A stretch of DNA of 64,000 nucleotides from Marthasterias glacialis (Eukaryota; Echinodermata; Asteroidea; Forcipulatida; Asteriidae): the NCBI GenBank assembly GCA_911728455.2, contig OU452221.1, positions 10,088,141-10,152,140 of the forward strand, written 5' to 3'. Of the stretch, positions 25,397-38,109 are shown piece by piece. The notes below the pieces were generated by a model, which saw nothing but the letters and a program-made list of their open reading frames with translations, searched no databases and had not been told where the DNA came from. The number at the start of each line of letters is the position of its first letter. Within the stretch, counting starts at the first letter, position 1. Made by a program: the position numbers and the translations under genes.

Positions 25397-28300
25397 ATAA
25401 GAGAGTGGTTTTGCTACTCTTTTTAGCGTTGTGCACCACCACCATCACCACCACCACCACCGACCTGGTTTGGCTGTTGTACGTTGTCAGGGATGGATTT
25501 ACATCCAAGGGCATCTGATGTGGCAAATGACCACTTGCCTACGAAACTGACGTTGAGTCAATCACATACCCATCAAGAAAACACGGCCAATGATAAAACC
25601 AAACCATCACACTAAGACTAATCCTTCATTTGTTTTGGCGCAATGGATTTCACAACGCATCGGATCAATTAAGTCTTCCTGCGGCAATAACATTCTGCCT
25701 AAGATAGGACATGAAACATGTCGAACTCCCTCTGTTGCTTTTTATATTTTTATTTGTATATACTTTTATTCGTTTTTATTAGTATTTATTTATTTATATG
25801 TTTTTAATTAGAATATTATTTTAAAATATATATTTTAAATTGACTTAGAATAAAGATAACATTTCTTTGTTATGTTCAGTATAACTTTACACGAAACCAC
25901 CTAACACAGATGCAGCCCCACCCCTCACGGAAAACTGAGAATGAGTGGTGGTGGTGGGGGGGGGGGGACGAGTAGCGGGAAAAGTTTAATCCCAAATACA
26001 GAAAACAAATTACCCTTATAGGATATTTCAGTATGCCCCCATGTTGTAGTCGCCCATTATTATGAAGATTTTCCTTTTTAGAAAGTTCAATGTCTTTCAA
26101 TTGATGGCCCGATCACTTCTTGTGAAAAAAAACAAAACATTTTGTGTGGATTGGGTAATCGTTTATCAATCTATACAAACACTAAAGATGGCAGCTATAG
26201 TAACACTGTATTTGGAAATGTTTGAGTCAACCTCCATACAACGTCCCTTGGACATTTTCTTGACAAAGTTGAGTGCCAGCCCGCTTCATTTAAACGTCTG
26301 CCAATGGCAGGCAACTTGCACAAAGGCGAAGCCAACCACAAGACGGACGGGTCTCTGCACTTCTTTACAAACAAAACAAATACAAGACCTGGATCTATAA
26401 TTTGTTGATCAGTTACAATTAAGATACTATCGATTACCGCGTGGTAGAATGTTTACTTTTGCTTCAATGGGAAGTATTTCAGACGTCCAGGTCCAAGGAC
26501 ATCTCGTATCGTAAACATCTTCACACTTTCACTTTAAATTTGGGGGAAATTAGTGATTAGGTACGTGTAAACTTCCACTGGGACTGAATGGTTACAGACG
26601 TTCTGGAAACTCGTATGTTAAAGAATGTTTAAAGTTATCAGCAGTATTAAAAAAAACGACAACAACAACAACAATAATAACAACAACTACTGGTAATAGC
26701 TACAAGAGGCCTGCTGCAACAGCAGAAAAAGATAAATTAAATAAACATCAATAGCACTAAAGACGAATATCAGCAGCAGCCAGCTATATAAAAATTACAA
26801 CAGCAACAACATTTTAGTGCAAATTCTACAATGGTCTTTCCTCATTTTTGGCTGTGAAATATCACCATGTTTTCTGTTTACGATCGCTGGTCATTTTAAT
26901 CATCTTTACTAAATTTGTATTGATATTTGTCAAGTGATTGATGTGTCTAGGATGTGAAAATTGTCAACCAATGCAAACATCATTCACAAAGTTATTTATA
27001 TTTCTTTTTTTTTCCCTTCCCGAATCGTTTACATGTTTAATATATTTTGAGACACATTGTTTAAAGCTGTCGACGTAACAACATCAAATGTGTGCCATAA
27101 TTATTCTCTTAATATGACTCACACAAGAAGTAAATATTGATATTTATTTATTTTTTAAGACGCTTTGAAAGATCATCCTGAAGATTCGAACAGACTTTAT
27201 AACTTGGCCAGTCTCCGATTATAAACTCCGATTATTTATTAAAAAAACACTTTGCTGTCTTAAAACCCCACGCACGTATTGCAGAGTAGTCTAAGTCATT
27301 ATGTTCATCCCTTAGTTTGACAAAAAAAAAACTAAGAAAGATTCACGCAAGGAATGATTAACCTTAGTGAGATTCGTGAGTTAGTAAGATTCATGACTTT
27401 TTTAATGTTCCACATTGAAAATGAAGAGTTGCACAAAATTTACGAAATCCATGCTTTTCCTCAATACGGCACTCCAAACTCCATATGGAACTCCAAACAA
27501 ATTTTGTCTTTACAGACAGATAAAAATAAATCATTTCACCTCTTAAAGTGAGAACTTTCGTAGGCATTTACGATCTGTGGCTAAAAATTGCCAATTTATG
27601 TACCGTTGTTGCCTGCATAAAGCCCCGTAAATTTGACGGTAATTATTTTGGCACCCAAGAAAATCACCATAAAAGGTGTTACATTGAAATTCAAGTGCAT
27701 ATTTGTGAAATGTTTTATACAAACATCGGAGAACATTAGAAATGAAGTCAATACCGGTGTGCTTTTTAAAGCTGTTTTATGGAATGAAAATGTCCGAACA
27801 AAACAAAGTTTCCATTCACGATCAAACAAAATAAGCTGGCAAATTGTATTATGGGGGAAAAAAACCCAAAACAACATCAAATAAGACAACAAACAAAAAC
27901 TACAATTGGAGATGTGATCTCTGTCGATTTTTAAAGAAGACGAGTTAATAAATTCTAAACATTTGGGGAATCATTGTAAGCGAATCATTGTTCTTCACTC
28001 GGTCAACAAGGTAACATAAACTGAATATTAATCAATGTTTCCCTTTCAAATAAAACAAAAAGTCGTCTGTCAAACACATTTCCGAACTAATCCGAAACAA
28101 GTCAAAATACTCTTGGTCTAAAGTTTGATAAATCGATTCAGCAACCGAAGAAAAAAGAAGGACAAAAAAAGAAGAAGTAAGTTATGCAAAAATCCATAGC
28201 CAAAAAATGCAAGAGATAACGGGGCGCCGCGAACATCTTGATCGTAACAATCAGATATAATGCATTCGTGTAGACCTACCTGAGCTGATGATGAGACCAA

Positions 28301-31300
28301 GAGACAAGGCTTCATCCAAGGAGGATGCTCACTGATTGCAAAGAAAGACACCGGGTGAGTGTCTTGTTGACGAGTCTAGACCTCCTCAAGACGCAGGCTT
28401 CACAGTATATGAGGCGATCTTCTCCTAGCGTTGATGGCAACGCAACCGTCCCCTGTTCTCTTTCCCGTCTAGAGTTGGGATGTAGTGTGGCGCGGTGCAA
28501 CAACACCTGAACAAGGAAAGCAGTCACTGAAGAAACAAAAAAGAAAACAAAAACCTACTTGGTTGTTATTTTCTATGGCTGTGACACCGTCTTCATCTAT
28601 ATAGTGCACGGGCTATAGGCGTCTTCCTCACCGCGTTCCATTAAGAGTGTGGGCAACTTCATTAAAAATCCATCTACGATACTTTGGACCAGCCAGCCGT
28701 GGAATATGAATTCGAGATTACGGGCCGGCTTCTCTCTGGGGACACGGCGGGGACATGATCGTGCAAACAAGCCGTGGTGATATGTGTGTGGTAGTATCGG
28801 GCGCAAATTCTACGCGCTGTACACGCCGAGGACTCGCACCCAAATTAAGAGTAAGAACTCCATCTGGTTGCAAGTGCCCGGTGGTGGTCCGAAGGGAGCT
28901 GAAGCTACTCGTGATGGAGCCGCCGGTGGTGTGCCACTAGCCCCAGGCTACAGCTTAGATGCAACTGTAAAATGTGTGAAATATGACAGCGGAAAAGTTG
29001 GTGGGTCCTGACCCGCTATTCTTGAACATCAATCAAGCGAATCGGTTGTAGTGATCACCAGCGATGTGGATAACAAGGGGGGTAACAAGAAGGAAATAGC
29101 GTTGGAAGTGACACACTGGGGCATTTGGTTTTTAGGAGCATCATGCCGATCTTTTTTTACCAAAGACCGTTCCTATTCCATAAAACTCTGCAGGTCGAGA
29201 ATGTGTCCCTTATATAGGGCGTGGTTTACACCTAATGTGAAATCAGTTTTATGCAGCCCCCGTTAAAAAAACTATATCTACGAAGCCGTCTTGCAATGGA
29301 TGCTGTAAAGTCTGTTTGTCTTTCTTAATACAAGTTTGGAAGGGTTTCATGCTGAACGGATCTTCCATCACAATTACGCCTGACATCCTGACGTGGCGTG
29401 ATTGATTTACTCATCTGCAATCGGCGTCTTCTGGTAACGCAGAAAACGTAACCATGGTAATGGATACCATCGCCCGGCTAAATAGTTTGTGGCTTCTTCT
29501 CTCTTAGAACACAAAGTTCTAAAGAAGTATCATTAATGTTTTATAATTCAGGGTGGGAAAGGGGCGGGGCCAGGTCGAACTGATGTGATCAGCATGACAG
29601 CCGAATACGGCTGAAACGGGACAACCTCTTACTGACCACAAAAGGTTTAACATATAATTGGGTCACTGTGTTTGGTGTAGTCCACGTTTTTCCCCCAAAG
29701 ACAGGCCTAGTCCTTTGTCTTAAATCCTGGACCCGCCGTTTATCTTATGAATCGGTACTGCATCACAGAAAGCCTTCTTATGTTATACCCGGATCTACTA
29801 ATTTAAGTACAAAAGAATGGTTGGTGACGTGGCCCAAATTCATACAGCTTTCAAACGAGAAAAGGTGCCTTGCAGGAAAAAAATGCTTATACCAGCCACA
29901 GTACAGTACATATACTTCTTGTGAATGGTTTCCTGTTTTGGTTTTTTTCTTCTTCTTTCTTTTTTAATAGCAAACACATTGTTAGGCCATAGCAAAACAG
30001 TTTCATGAGTTGAAATAATGGTCGTGCAAAATTAGCAAGTTCAAGTCAAAGATTCGTGCTGAAAGTAAAAGTGATTATCTAGTGATAACTTATCTAGTGA
30101 TAACAGCTTTTTTTTTCTTTTCTGATGGAAGTTTTCATTTAATATTCAGCGGTTGGCAACAAGCTCATGGGCATGGACCTGCGTTAGAGGCATTGGATGA
30201 GAGGCGGTGCTAAAGGGGTCTTGTAGACGGGGGGAGGCGGACCAAGAGATGATACATAGCGGAGAAAGGGGTCACATGATTCCGTATCACGTGTTTACGA
30301 AAGGTCGCGGTATAAACCGCGAGAGTTAGTTGGCAAAGTGCCAACAAAACACATCTGCCAGTTGCGGGTTTGAGACAAAAAAAACATATTGAAGATTAAA
30401 ACAACAGATAATTAATATACAAATCGCTACAACCCAAAGAACTGGGTTGAAGCCAACAAATAGTTACAAATAATAATTAATAATGCCTTGTGGATATTTA
30501 GGTTACCGCTTTAAATAATGCTCACAATTGAGAAAATTGATAACAGTTACCGGTATTGCTCTTATATTACATGCAAGTTGTTTACCGTTTATTACACCAT
30601 TATAATTATAAACTAGCATCATAGTAAGCATTGCAGTGAACAATTTGTATAGGTTGATGCATAAAGTAACTTGAAAACTCCGGAACTTAAATTATTGAAA
30701 TATGATACCTGTACTTTAATTCCTTGGCCTTTCTGTATCCTAAGAGGTCCGTCCCTTGTTTAATCCCATCAAGGGCAAAGCTAAACAAAGCAGTACATCA
30801 CACTTAAGAACTTCTACAGTTCTACAATCGGAAGTCCTTAAAGACGAGAGGTTGTCGGGCACTCACATCCAATGTATCATTCGAAAAAAAAAAGCAGGGG
30901 GAAAAAACTTCCTAAATTGACTTTGCAGCGATAACACCTCTAACTGGCGTCTGCATTAGTACCAATACTTCACTGAATGTCAGTAAAGTACATTGACTCT
31001 TGGCAATTCCCCCACCTTTCTCCTTAACTTGGTTAAATCCTTAGTGGAGTTTTGTTCAAAATTATAATGCATACAGGAAGGCCGGGGTCTTTCGGGGGGT
31101 TTGTACGCATTTCCCGTTCCTGGTGTTACTGATTAAACGTATTTAATTATGATTGAACCGTTAATTACACATACAGGAAAAATACGAGCTGGACTCATTA
31201 TCCTCTTGAGACAGAGCTGCAACTTGAAGGAACTAATTCGGAAACTGGTTGTGTTTCGCAATCAGGGGGTGGGGGAGGGGACCGGGGAGGGAGGTGGATA

Positions 31301-31424
31301 CGATTCCAGGGTCAAACAGAGTGCATTTTGATATACTTGTACACAAAGGGGGACAAGCTTATAGACAAAACAACAAGGTGACTTAATTTCAAATGATTTT
31401 GTGTTAGAGTTCTATAAGACTAAC
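25397..31424. other. non-coding stretch, no supported gene
   Basis: AT-rich, with CAC triplets at about 25432-25460, CAA/TAA triplets at 26655-26690, and a tandem pair TATCTAGTGATAAC at about 30076-30103. A GC-rich segment at 28740-28960 is open in two frames but resembles no known protein. Confidence 0.5.
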
Positions 31425-31797
31425 AGACCGATCCATTAAGCCCCACCCGTGCACTGTGCGCACACGCCATTATATTATACTAACGTGTTTGTCGGACTTT
31501 TGGTCGGGCAATCACGTATGCGCACCATTATGTCCGACATGGACCCTTAATATGTCCGACGAGAAAATTGTGATCAATTATGTCCGACCCATTGTGTCCG
31601 ACAAACTATTGCGTCCGACAATCCATTGTGTCCGTGGACGCAATGTGTCGAACATAATCGTTCGTCGGCCACAATGGGTCGGACGTAATTATTCAAAATT
31701 GTAGTCGGGCATAAAAGTCCATGTCGGACATAATGGTGCGTAACACACGTTTGTGATTGGTCAATACAGCAAGGGCAGGGCTTAATGGACCGGTCCA
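31425..31797. mobile_element. outer inverted-repeat element interrupted by MITE copy B
   Basis: The left edge GACCGATCCATTAAGCCCC and the right edge, in reverse complement GACCGGTCCATTAAGCCCT, match imperfectly, as do CAATCACGT near the left junction and CAATCACAAACGTG at the right. The MITE at 31519-31745 therefore appears to have inserted into a CACGT site of an older palindromic element. No reading frame was seen. The outer boundary and superfamily are uncertain. Confidence 0.5.
31519..31745. mobile_element. MITE with GTCGGACA minisatellite core, copy B (shorter)
   Basis: It has the same terminal motif as the copy at 53.8 kb: left TGCGCACCATTATGTCCGAC, and right ending GTCGGACATAATGGTGCGTAACA. 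The internal units are more diverged and fewer (GTCCGACCCATTGTGTCCG and similar). Flanks CACGTA (31513-31518) and CACGTT (31746-31751) look like a 5-6 bp target duplication, in line with the CCCGAC pair of the other copy. It lies inside an outer inverted repeat (31425-31797). Confidence 0.7.
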
Positions 31798-32283
31798 TTG
31801 TTCTTAACCATTCAGGTTTAGTACATTCTCTGTCAATCATCGATTTATTAAAAAAACAAAAAAAACAAAACGCATCTTGTATATACAGAAACTTAAGTTG
31901 TCTTCAATCCAATAAAACATTTTCGAAAGTTGTTACGAAGACCATAAGATCAGTATGGAATCATTTTTTGTTGGTGACTTGTCCGAAAAATGTTGAAACG
32001 TGTTTGTATTTTTTATAGACTGTTCATTGTGGCGGTGAGTTTGATTACGGATGTACTCGATTGCCTATATCCGTGTTGTCGTTGGCCTTAATGTCATATG
32101 CCGTTAATCGAGCCGATCATACGGTACGGAGCCGGTCTAGATTCGCTCGTTAGACTTTAATTTCCCCCCCTCTGTAATAATCGTTTCTGAATCAAAGCTT
32201 ATAATGTTGCATTTATACATATAGGCCTAAGATGACCTGGAATAAATGTTTCTGTAGACCAAACACATGGGTTAATTGAATTT

Positions 32284-32304
32284 GGGGGGGGGGGGGGGGG
32301 GGGG
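32284..32304. repeat. poly(G), 21 bp
   Basis: Uninterrupted G run. Other long G runs are at 23684-23703 (20 bp), 49182-49198 (17 bp) and 33917-33930 (14 bp). Confidence 0.95.
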
Positions 32305-32929
32305 AAACAAGACATATTCACTAGATTTCCAATAGAAGTGAAATTCCCGAGACAGAATTTGTACCGAAAAACACCGTCACCAGCATGCTTTGTTTCAAAA
32401 TCATCTATCTGATGTGTAAACGACCCGCACTCGAAATTGGTTGGGTTTCTTTTCAAGACACGGTACAGTCAAAGAAACGCTGTCTCTTGTTTGTATTATC
32501 CCGCTCTATATACCTTCAAGTGTTGTCCTATTTTAAGTGTGTTATGGTAAGATTGTCATCTTCCTGCGAACTGATCATCTCAAAAACCCTCCAATCTTGC
32601 CATCAATTTATACCTACAGATTATTTAGACAAGAAAAGTGAAGAGCCTCTTTCACCGGATATTTAAAATCTATCCCAGTTTAGATTTAACAATCGATATT
32701 GTGCCCGTTTCTCTGTTCATTTTGGGAAAAATAAAACTTGGTTTCTATTCGCACTGAATACAAACTTATCTTGGTGTCGTTCGCTTAGCCCAAGGGGCAC
32801 GGCATACGACGAGTAAAGTAATCCAAGAAATGCTGCCTCTCCATTGAGGTTGTTTCCCCCATAAAAAACTGCCTCTTTCTCCCCTGCATCTCTCCCTACA
32901 TACCCCCTTTGAGAATTAAGTACACACCC

Positions 32930-32943
32930 CCTCTCGCTCTCTC

Positions 32944-32979
<36 letters not shown>

Positions 32980-32980
32980 G
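32930..32980. repeat. (CT)n microsatellite
   Basis: CT dinucleotides with two CC interruptions. Confidence 0.95.
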
Positions 32981-33429
32981 CTATTTCAAAATCTTATGAC
33001 CTAGGGGCCAAGAACAGGATTAGTGTGTCTTCTCAAAACTCGATGTTTATCTTTTTTTCGTATTTTTCCCATGAAGTGTTATTAAAAAGGGGGGAATTAC
33101 ATCGTGAATGCCTGTGATTTTCGAAAGTTCTTCTTTGAGAAACGAGTGTGCGTCTTTTGTGTTTTTAGGTCGCCGTACCTCTGTACCTCCCCTCCTACTT
33201 TTTTGATCCACAAAGTAGAACCTTTACGACATAGTGAGGTTACTGATCGGTCCAAGCATGCATGTCTGGAATCTAACCCAGAGCTGGTCTATCAAGGAAT
33301 TTGTGTTTCTCCTCTACTTCAAATATTATTTGGGTAATTTTTGCTAAATCACTTAAAATGTGTTAAATTGTCCTCTTCGACTGTCCTTGCAGTCCTATGA
33401 CATGGGACTCACCAACATGTGTAGGTTTG

Positions 33430-33815
33430 GGGGCATAGCCCGAGCGCTCATGATTTTTTTTTTTTTTTAGTGATTCGAAAGTTTAAAATGGCCCTCAGAC
33501 ACCCAGCATTAGACAACTCATATTCGAAATGCAAGCTTTGAAAACCGTTTTTTTTTGGTGCAAATCCCTGCTTGAGTATAGACACAAATTCTAGTGGGGT
33601 CCAGGGGGCGAAGCCCGGGACGAAGTTTCTAGTGTTTTCAGGTCCAAGGAAGACCGTCAAAAGTTGCCGAAAACAGACGTTAATTTTGAAATTCAAACTT
33701 TGAATACTTTGGAGTCGGGGCCAAATCCCCTACTGTTGGAGTTTATGTGGGAAACATTTCTTATGGGGGTCCGAGAGCAAAGATTTAACTAAAATTTTCA
33801 GTCGGCAAATCTCTT
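33430..33815. repeat. degenerate tandem repeat, about 167-bp unit
   Basis: The block GGGG-TCC-AGGGGGCGAAGCCC recurs in diverged form at about 33430, 33597 and 33766. Each is followed by related text (AAATGCAAGCTTTGAA / AAATTCAAACTTTGAA, then GCAAATCCCTGCT / CCAAATCCCCTACT). About 2.3 units are visible. No reading frame crosses them. Confidence 0.5.
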
Positions 33816-33916
33816 GGCTTGCCGGCTGGAGTTGTATTCAGCCCGAGCTCTTAATCGGGTATGTTTGGTGCTCAATTTGCCGACTGTGGCTCTAAATCCC
33901 GACTTACGAAGAATAT

Positions 33917-33982
33917 GGGGGGGGGGGGGGTCACACCCCCACCTCACAACCCCCCCCCCCCCCACACACACACACACACACC
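33917..33982. repeat. poly(G) - spacer - poly(C) - (CA)n
   Basis: Fourteen G, then a 20-bp spacer (itself C-rich), then thirteen C running into ten CA units. The G and C runs can pair with each other. Confidence 0.9.
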
Positions 33983-35239
33983 GGTTGCTATGCCGCTGAC
34001 ATCGTGTCTTTACTAACAGAGTGAGACACAAATTTTCCAAACAAATTTCCAAACAATCCGTGCAAACAATCAAGACAAAACTCATTAAAAATAACAACGG
34101 GAGCCTGATGTTTTTCTTCTTCTTCAAATAAAAAATCTTCTTCTTTAAAAAAAAAAAAAATCATACACGCAAGATTCCCAAAATCACACATCTCGATCAT
34201 ATTTCGATGTTCAAGACAGATTTCTCTATAGAAATGTGGCCTCAACTCCCTGTCAGAGCACCCTGCATTATTCATCAGCAACCTTCTAATCTTACTTGGC
34301 TGTCAACCTTTAACACTGGATGAGTCAATTCCTGATATCAAAACCTGAATAATATATGTAGAAGTATTACCACCATTCTGGATATCAATTGCCGATTAAA
34401 TGGCGGTTACGGATAACGATTTGTGTTTCGTTATTAATTTAATTCTCATAGGGTAATTGTAGTATTTATTATTCATGGTGATCTGTATTTTACTGAGGCT
34501 TAGACACGATATTACGTTCATTTTTCACTGTTTTCATTCACATATTTCTGATCTAGAGACCACCATTGGATTGGTGAAAGTTCATAATGATGTGAAATAT
34601 ATATATAATCGCTAAATACAGTATTTACTTGTTTTCTTTCTGAAGAAGAAAACAATAAACGATGACAATGACGAGGTTGATATGGATTTTATTTTCCAAA
34701 GATTTAGAATAAATTAAATGTGTAAATATTAAGTCCCATTGGCATCAGTGGAATACTGTTTTTGTTGTTCATAATCGTGAAGTTTAGTTTTTGAGGCAAT
34801 GCACTTGAACAATATGCGGAATTTTTTGTTGTCGCAATCTTTTAAGTCTGTCTTTTTAAAAAGAAAATGCTTTGAATTGTTTAAAGCGTAGCCTCATTTT
34901 CTTCTAAAAACGATTTAAAATTGATGGGTTTTAAAGTCGAATGCGTCCGAATGAGTCTTGTCGATAAACAGTCAGTCAAATGTAATTTACTAATTTCCCT
35001 TTGAACTTCGGAGAGGGAACTTCAGAACGAGGAGGCGGGAGAAGATGAAGAAAACATCTTTTTTCCCCCAAGTTTTTTGCTCCAAGTCCAAGTGCATTAA
35101 GTTTTCTTAGGACGGGATTGGAAGGCCCTGGGGGTATCTAAGAAGCCCGAGATTGTCTTGTCTGACTCTCTATCTCTTGATCCCATCAGATCTTAGCTGG
35201 CCGGACTAATGCATTCTAGCTTGTAGAGCAGGTGCTGAA

Positions 35240-35284
35240 AGAGAAGACGAGAGGGAGAGAGAGAGAAAGAGAGAGGGAGAGAGC
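35240..35284. repeat. GA-rich low-complexity run
   Basis: GAGA with GGGA and AAGA interruptions over about 45 bp. Confidence 0.9.
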
Positions 35285-35830
35285 ATGGAGAAGCACCGAA
35301 CACAAGCTCAAGATGGAACTCGAGATACCGAGGCATGAGTGTATACTGCCGGTGCGGGACAGAGATAGAGCGGGGGGAGAAAGTCAGATGGCTTGCTTGG
35401 GATGTTGTAGTTGTTAGGAATTGTTTTCAGTTTAGGTCACTCCGGCAGTTGGCCCTACATTGATTCCTTCAAATTGTTTCTTTGTAAAAAGTTAATCGAA
35501 TGTTGGTAGTTCTGTTGACAAATTGCAAAATAAACATGGAAGTGATATTAACGATGATTTATTTACCTCTATACATATTCAACAGCGCACGAAGCGCCAG
35601 TAAAAGGACGGTGAATAGGAAACGAGCAGCAATGGTCAATTTTAGATATTGGAAGAAAAACCCCAAATGGGGAAAACTCAAACAATTATTGGGGCTGAAG
35701 ACTTAATCCACATGCAATTCTCTATAGATCTGAGGTGCACAGAGGTGAAAAGCAAGGAAAGAAACCACTGTGCCAACATGATGTCCTGATTAGGTAGATG
35801 TTAATATTGCATCGGGGGAATGAATGATGT

Positions 35831-35871
35831 CCTGATGATGATGATGGTGGTGATGATGATGATGATGAAGA
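35831..35871. repeat. (GAT)n microsatellite, interrupted
   Basis: GAT triplets with GGT interruptions. The poly-His frame on the other strand is an artefact. Confidence 0.9.
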
Positions 35872-36268
35872 TGTTGAAAGCTTGGATGGGAAGGGGTGTG
35901 GGCAAGGCGTGTTGTTGGTAACACCACAGCAAGGATCATAACTTCATGGAGGTTTTTAATTAGAGATAGAGAGAGAAAAAACAAAAAACAAAAACAACAA
36001 CAACAACTTGACGTATACCTTTGCAAATCCGTAGTTCAAGTTTTGAAGAGGCGCTCCAGTATTACTTCGCATCCGTTGGTTATAAACTTGTTAAAGTGCT
36101 ATAGGCCTATATATAATATCAAATCTTAATATACCAGTATCAGTTTTACACGTTGAAGAGAACTATATCTAACCTGAATCGCAAAGCAGATAAGCTAATT
36201 GTGTTATTTCAAAATACAATTTCATTTACAAGGGAATCGGTTCTAGTAAAGTTTGCGATGACACCCTT

Positions 36269-36290
36269 GGGTTTTGGGTTTGGGCTTGGG
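36269..36290 (+). other. G-quadruplex-type motif
   Basis: Four GGG tracts separated by TTTT, TTT and CTT. This fits the standard intramolecular G4 pattern and resembles a short degenerate telomere-like run. No gene lies nearby. Confidence 0.6.
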
Positions 36291-36486
36291 TTTATTTACA
36301 TACTGTAACGCAAGTAAAATATAATGAAAGAGCTGGGGGGAAAACCCAGAATTATAATAATAGTATGGGGAGGACAGACAAGAAGCCGGAGCTTATACTA
36401 GGTCTGCCCTTTGTTGTGGTTCCAGTGGCTGCTGAGTTGTTCCGCCACCACTGCCGGTTCTTCAGAACTTCCATCTCTTCCATGAG

Positions 36487-37207
36487 CGTGGGCGTAAATA
36501 CCAGGGGGATGAGGGGATATATCCCCCTCACTTTTTGTCCAAAGAGATGATCCGTAGGATCACCCCCTTATATTTTTTGTCCTTAAAAAACACAATTTAG
36601 TGGTTTTCACTGAAAAGCACTCGATAGCTTACTGAAGGAATAAAACATTTCTACAAATCCCTATCAAGACAACACCCACGTCTCTACACGCCCGTACATG
36701 TATTCGTTCATCACCATCATGTCTGAGGACTTTTAATTGTTAATTCTATTGTTCCTGTACTGGAACAATCTCCATTGGTTTTGTACACAAATGGCGTTCG
36801 AGGACCCATGAAAACAAAGAACTGACTAGCGAGGACCTATTGTCCCTATTGAAAAATGTCCTCGGAGCATATGGTCAAACATGCACACGCCCACCTGTAC
36901 ATGTAAACAGCGAGTCGATGGTCATTTACACGAACTTTACGGAACTTAACTATACCCTCCAAACAGCACCGCTGTGACAAATTGTGGTTGGTATCGGTTA
37001 CTTGACAATGCCTAATGAATGCACGATGCAGAAAAGCTCAAAAAAGAAATGTTTTCTGTAATTATTTGAACAAACTACGTAGAACATTAACAACATAGAT
37101 GGCATCCATAATGCATCGAACATCTGCCCCCTTTGCTCGTGATCTCAGCATTATTCCTTTTTTTCCCGTGACCATCCCCCACTTTTCACAACAAATTTAC
37201 GCCACTG
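36487..37207. mobile_element. hAT-like non-autonomous element with 8-bp target duplication
   Basis: Exact 8-bp direct repeats TCCATGAG (36479-36486 and 37208-37215) flank 721 bp. The ends are CGTGGGCGTAAAT and, in reverse complement, CAGTGGCGTAAAT. An 8-bp duplication with CAGTGGCGTAAAT-type ends is characteristic of the hAT superfamily. Close to the left end is a palindromic GGGGGATGAGGGGATATATC block. No transposase or zinc-finger frame is visible, so it would depend on an autonomous element elsewhere. Confidence 0.7.
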
Positions 37208-37766
37208 TCCATGAGAGGTTCGTGTAGTGTTAAGTACTGCAAACCTCCCTAGATGCATATTTTGTTTCTTTAGATTTTCTTGCCACTGATACAAATTTGA
37301 CCCAAAACGTAATGTTTAATAGAAGGTTTACGTCCATTCCTGCCTCGTTTGTGTTTTTTTCAGAAGAGAATGTGAAATCGGATTGGCAATCGTGATGTAC
37401 AGCACTTAGGACAATATTGTTGAATTACCACCTTTTTTTATAAATTGGATTTGGGAGTAGGGCCTATTTTTTGTTTTTGTTCTTTTTGAAGGTAGTTATG
37501 TGCCTGTACTAAAATAATGTTTACAAAGTCACAATACACTTTTGGGACCCCATCAGCAAATATTAAAGCTTCCATTATCAGCGGCATAGCCGGGGGGGGG
37601 GCTGACACCTGTATCATTTCTATAATTAATCGTAAATGTTTATGTTTAATGCACTATTTGCGATTTAATTTGGAATCTTGACAAGCGTAATATGGAGAAC
37701 CACCTCTTAAGTAATTCTTGCTTTGGAACAAAGACACTTGAGTCACTTTTGCTTTCTTTTACATAA

Positions 37767-38109
37767 AGCCCCAGCTCAACATTTGGTAAACTTACTGTAA
37801 ATGCTTCCATTCTTTGCACAAATCAAGATATTTGTAATAAAACCAACCTGTGAAAATGTCAGCTCATTTCGTTCTTTCATTTTACGAGAAAACGGTAAAA
37901 ATGAATTCAGCATTGTGTACGCATTCCTATAGGCACAGTTTTCGTCTCACATGAGACGAAAACAATTTTGGGATCTTATGTCACGATAACACTTTAGGCA
38001 TAAACGATTCAAGAAAAGTTTTCTACCATCATTATCTTTACACCATGTAAGGTATATGTAAATCTGTGAACATTTATGTTTTTCTTCTTACCAATGTTGA
38101 GCTGGGGCT
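37767..38109. mobile_element. MITE family with AGCCCCAGCTCAACATTGGT ends, copy 2
   Basis: Second, longer copy (about 343 bp) of the element at 21844-22142, in the same orientation. The left terminus carries one extra T (AACATTTGGT). It includes a segment lost from copy 1 and an internal perfect 12-bp hairpin, GTTTTCGTCTCA/TGAGACGAAAAC (37938-37963), which is degraded in copy 1. It has no coding capacity. Confidence 0.8.

Larger units (their letters stand above)
31798..36486. other. non-coding stretch with homopolymer and dinucleotide runs
   Basis: Holds poly(G), (CT)n, (CA)n, (GA)n and (GAT)n arrays and the 167-bp degenerate repeat. 34320-34990 is unique AT-rich DNA. No gene supported. Confidence 0.5.

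Noticed and set aside
28740-29011. GC-rich overlapping open frames
   Set aside because: No ATG start in the better frame, no recognised domain and no clear splice sites.
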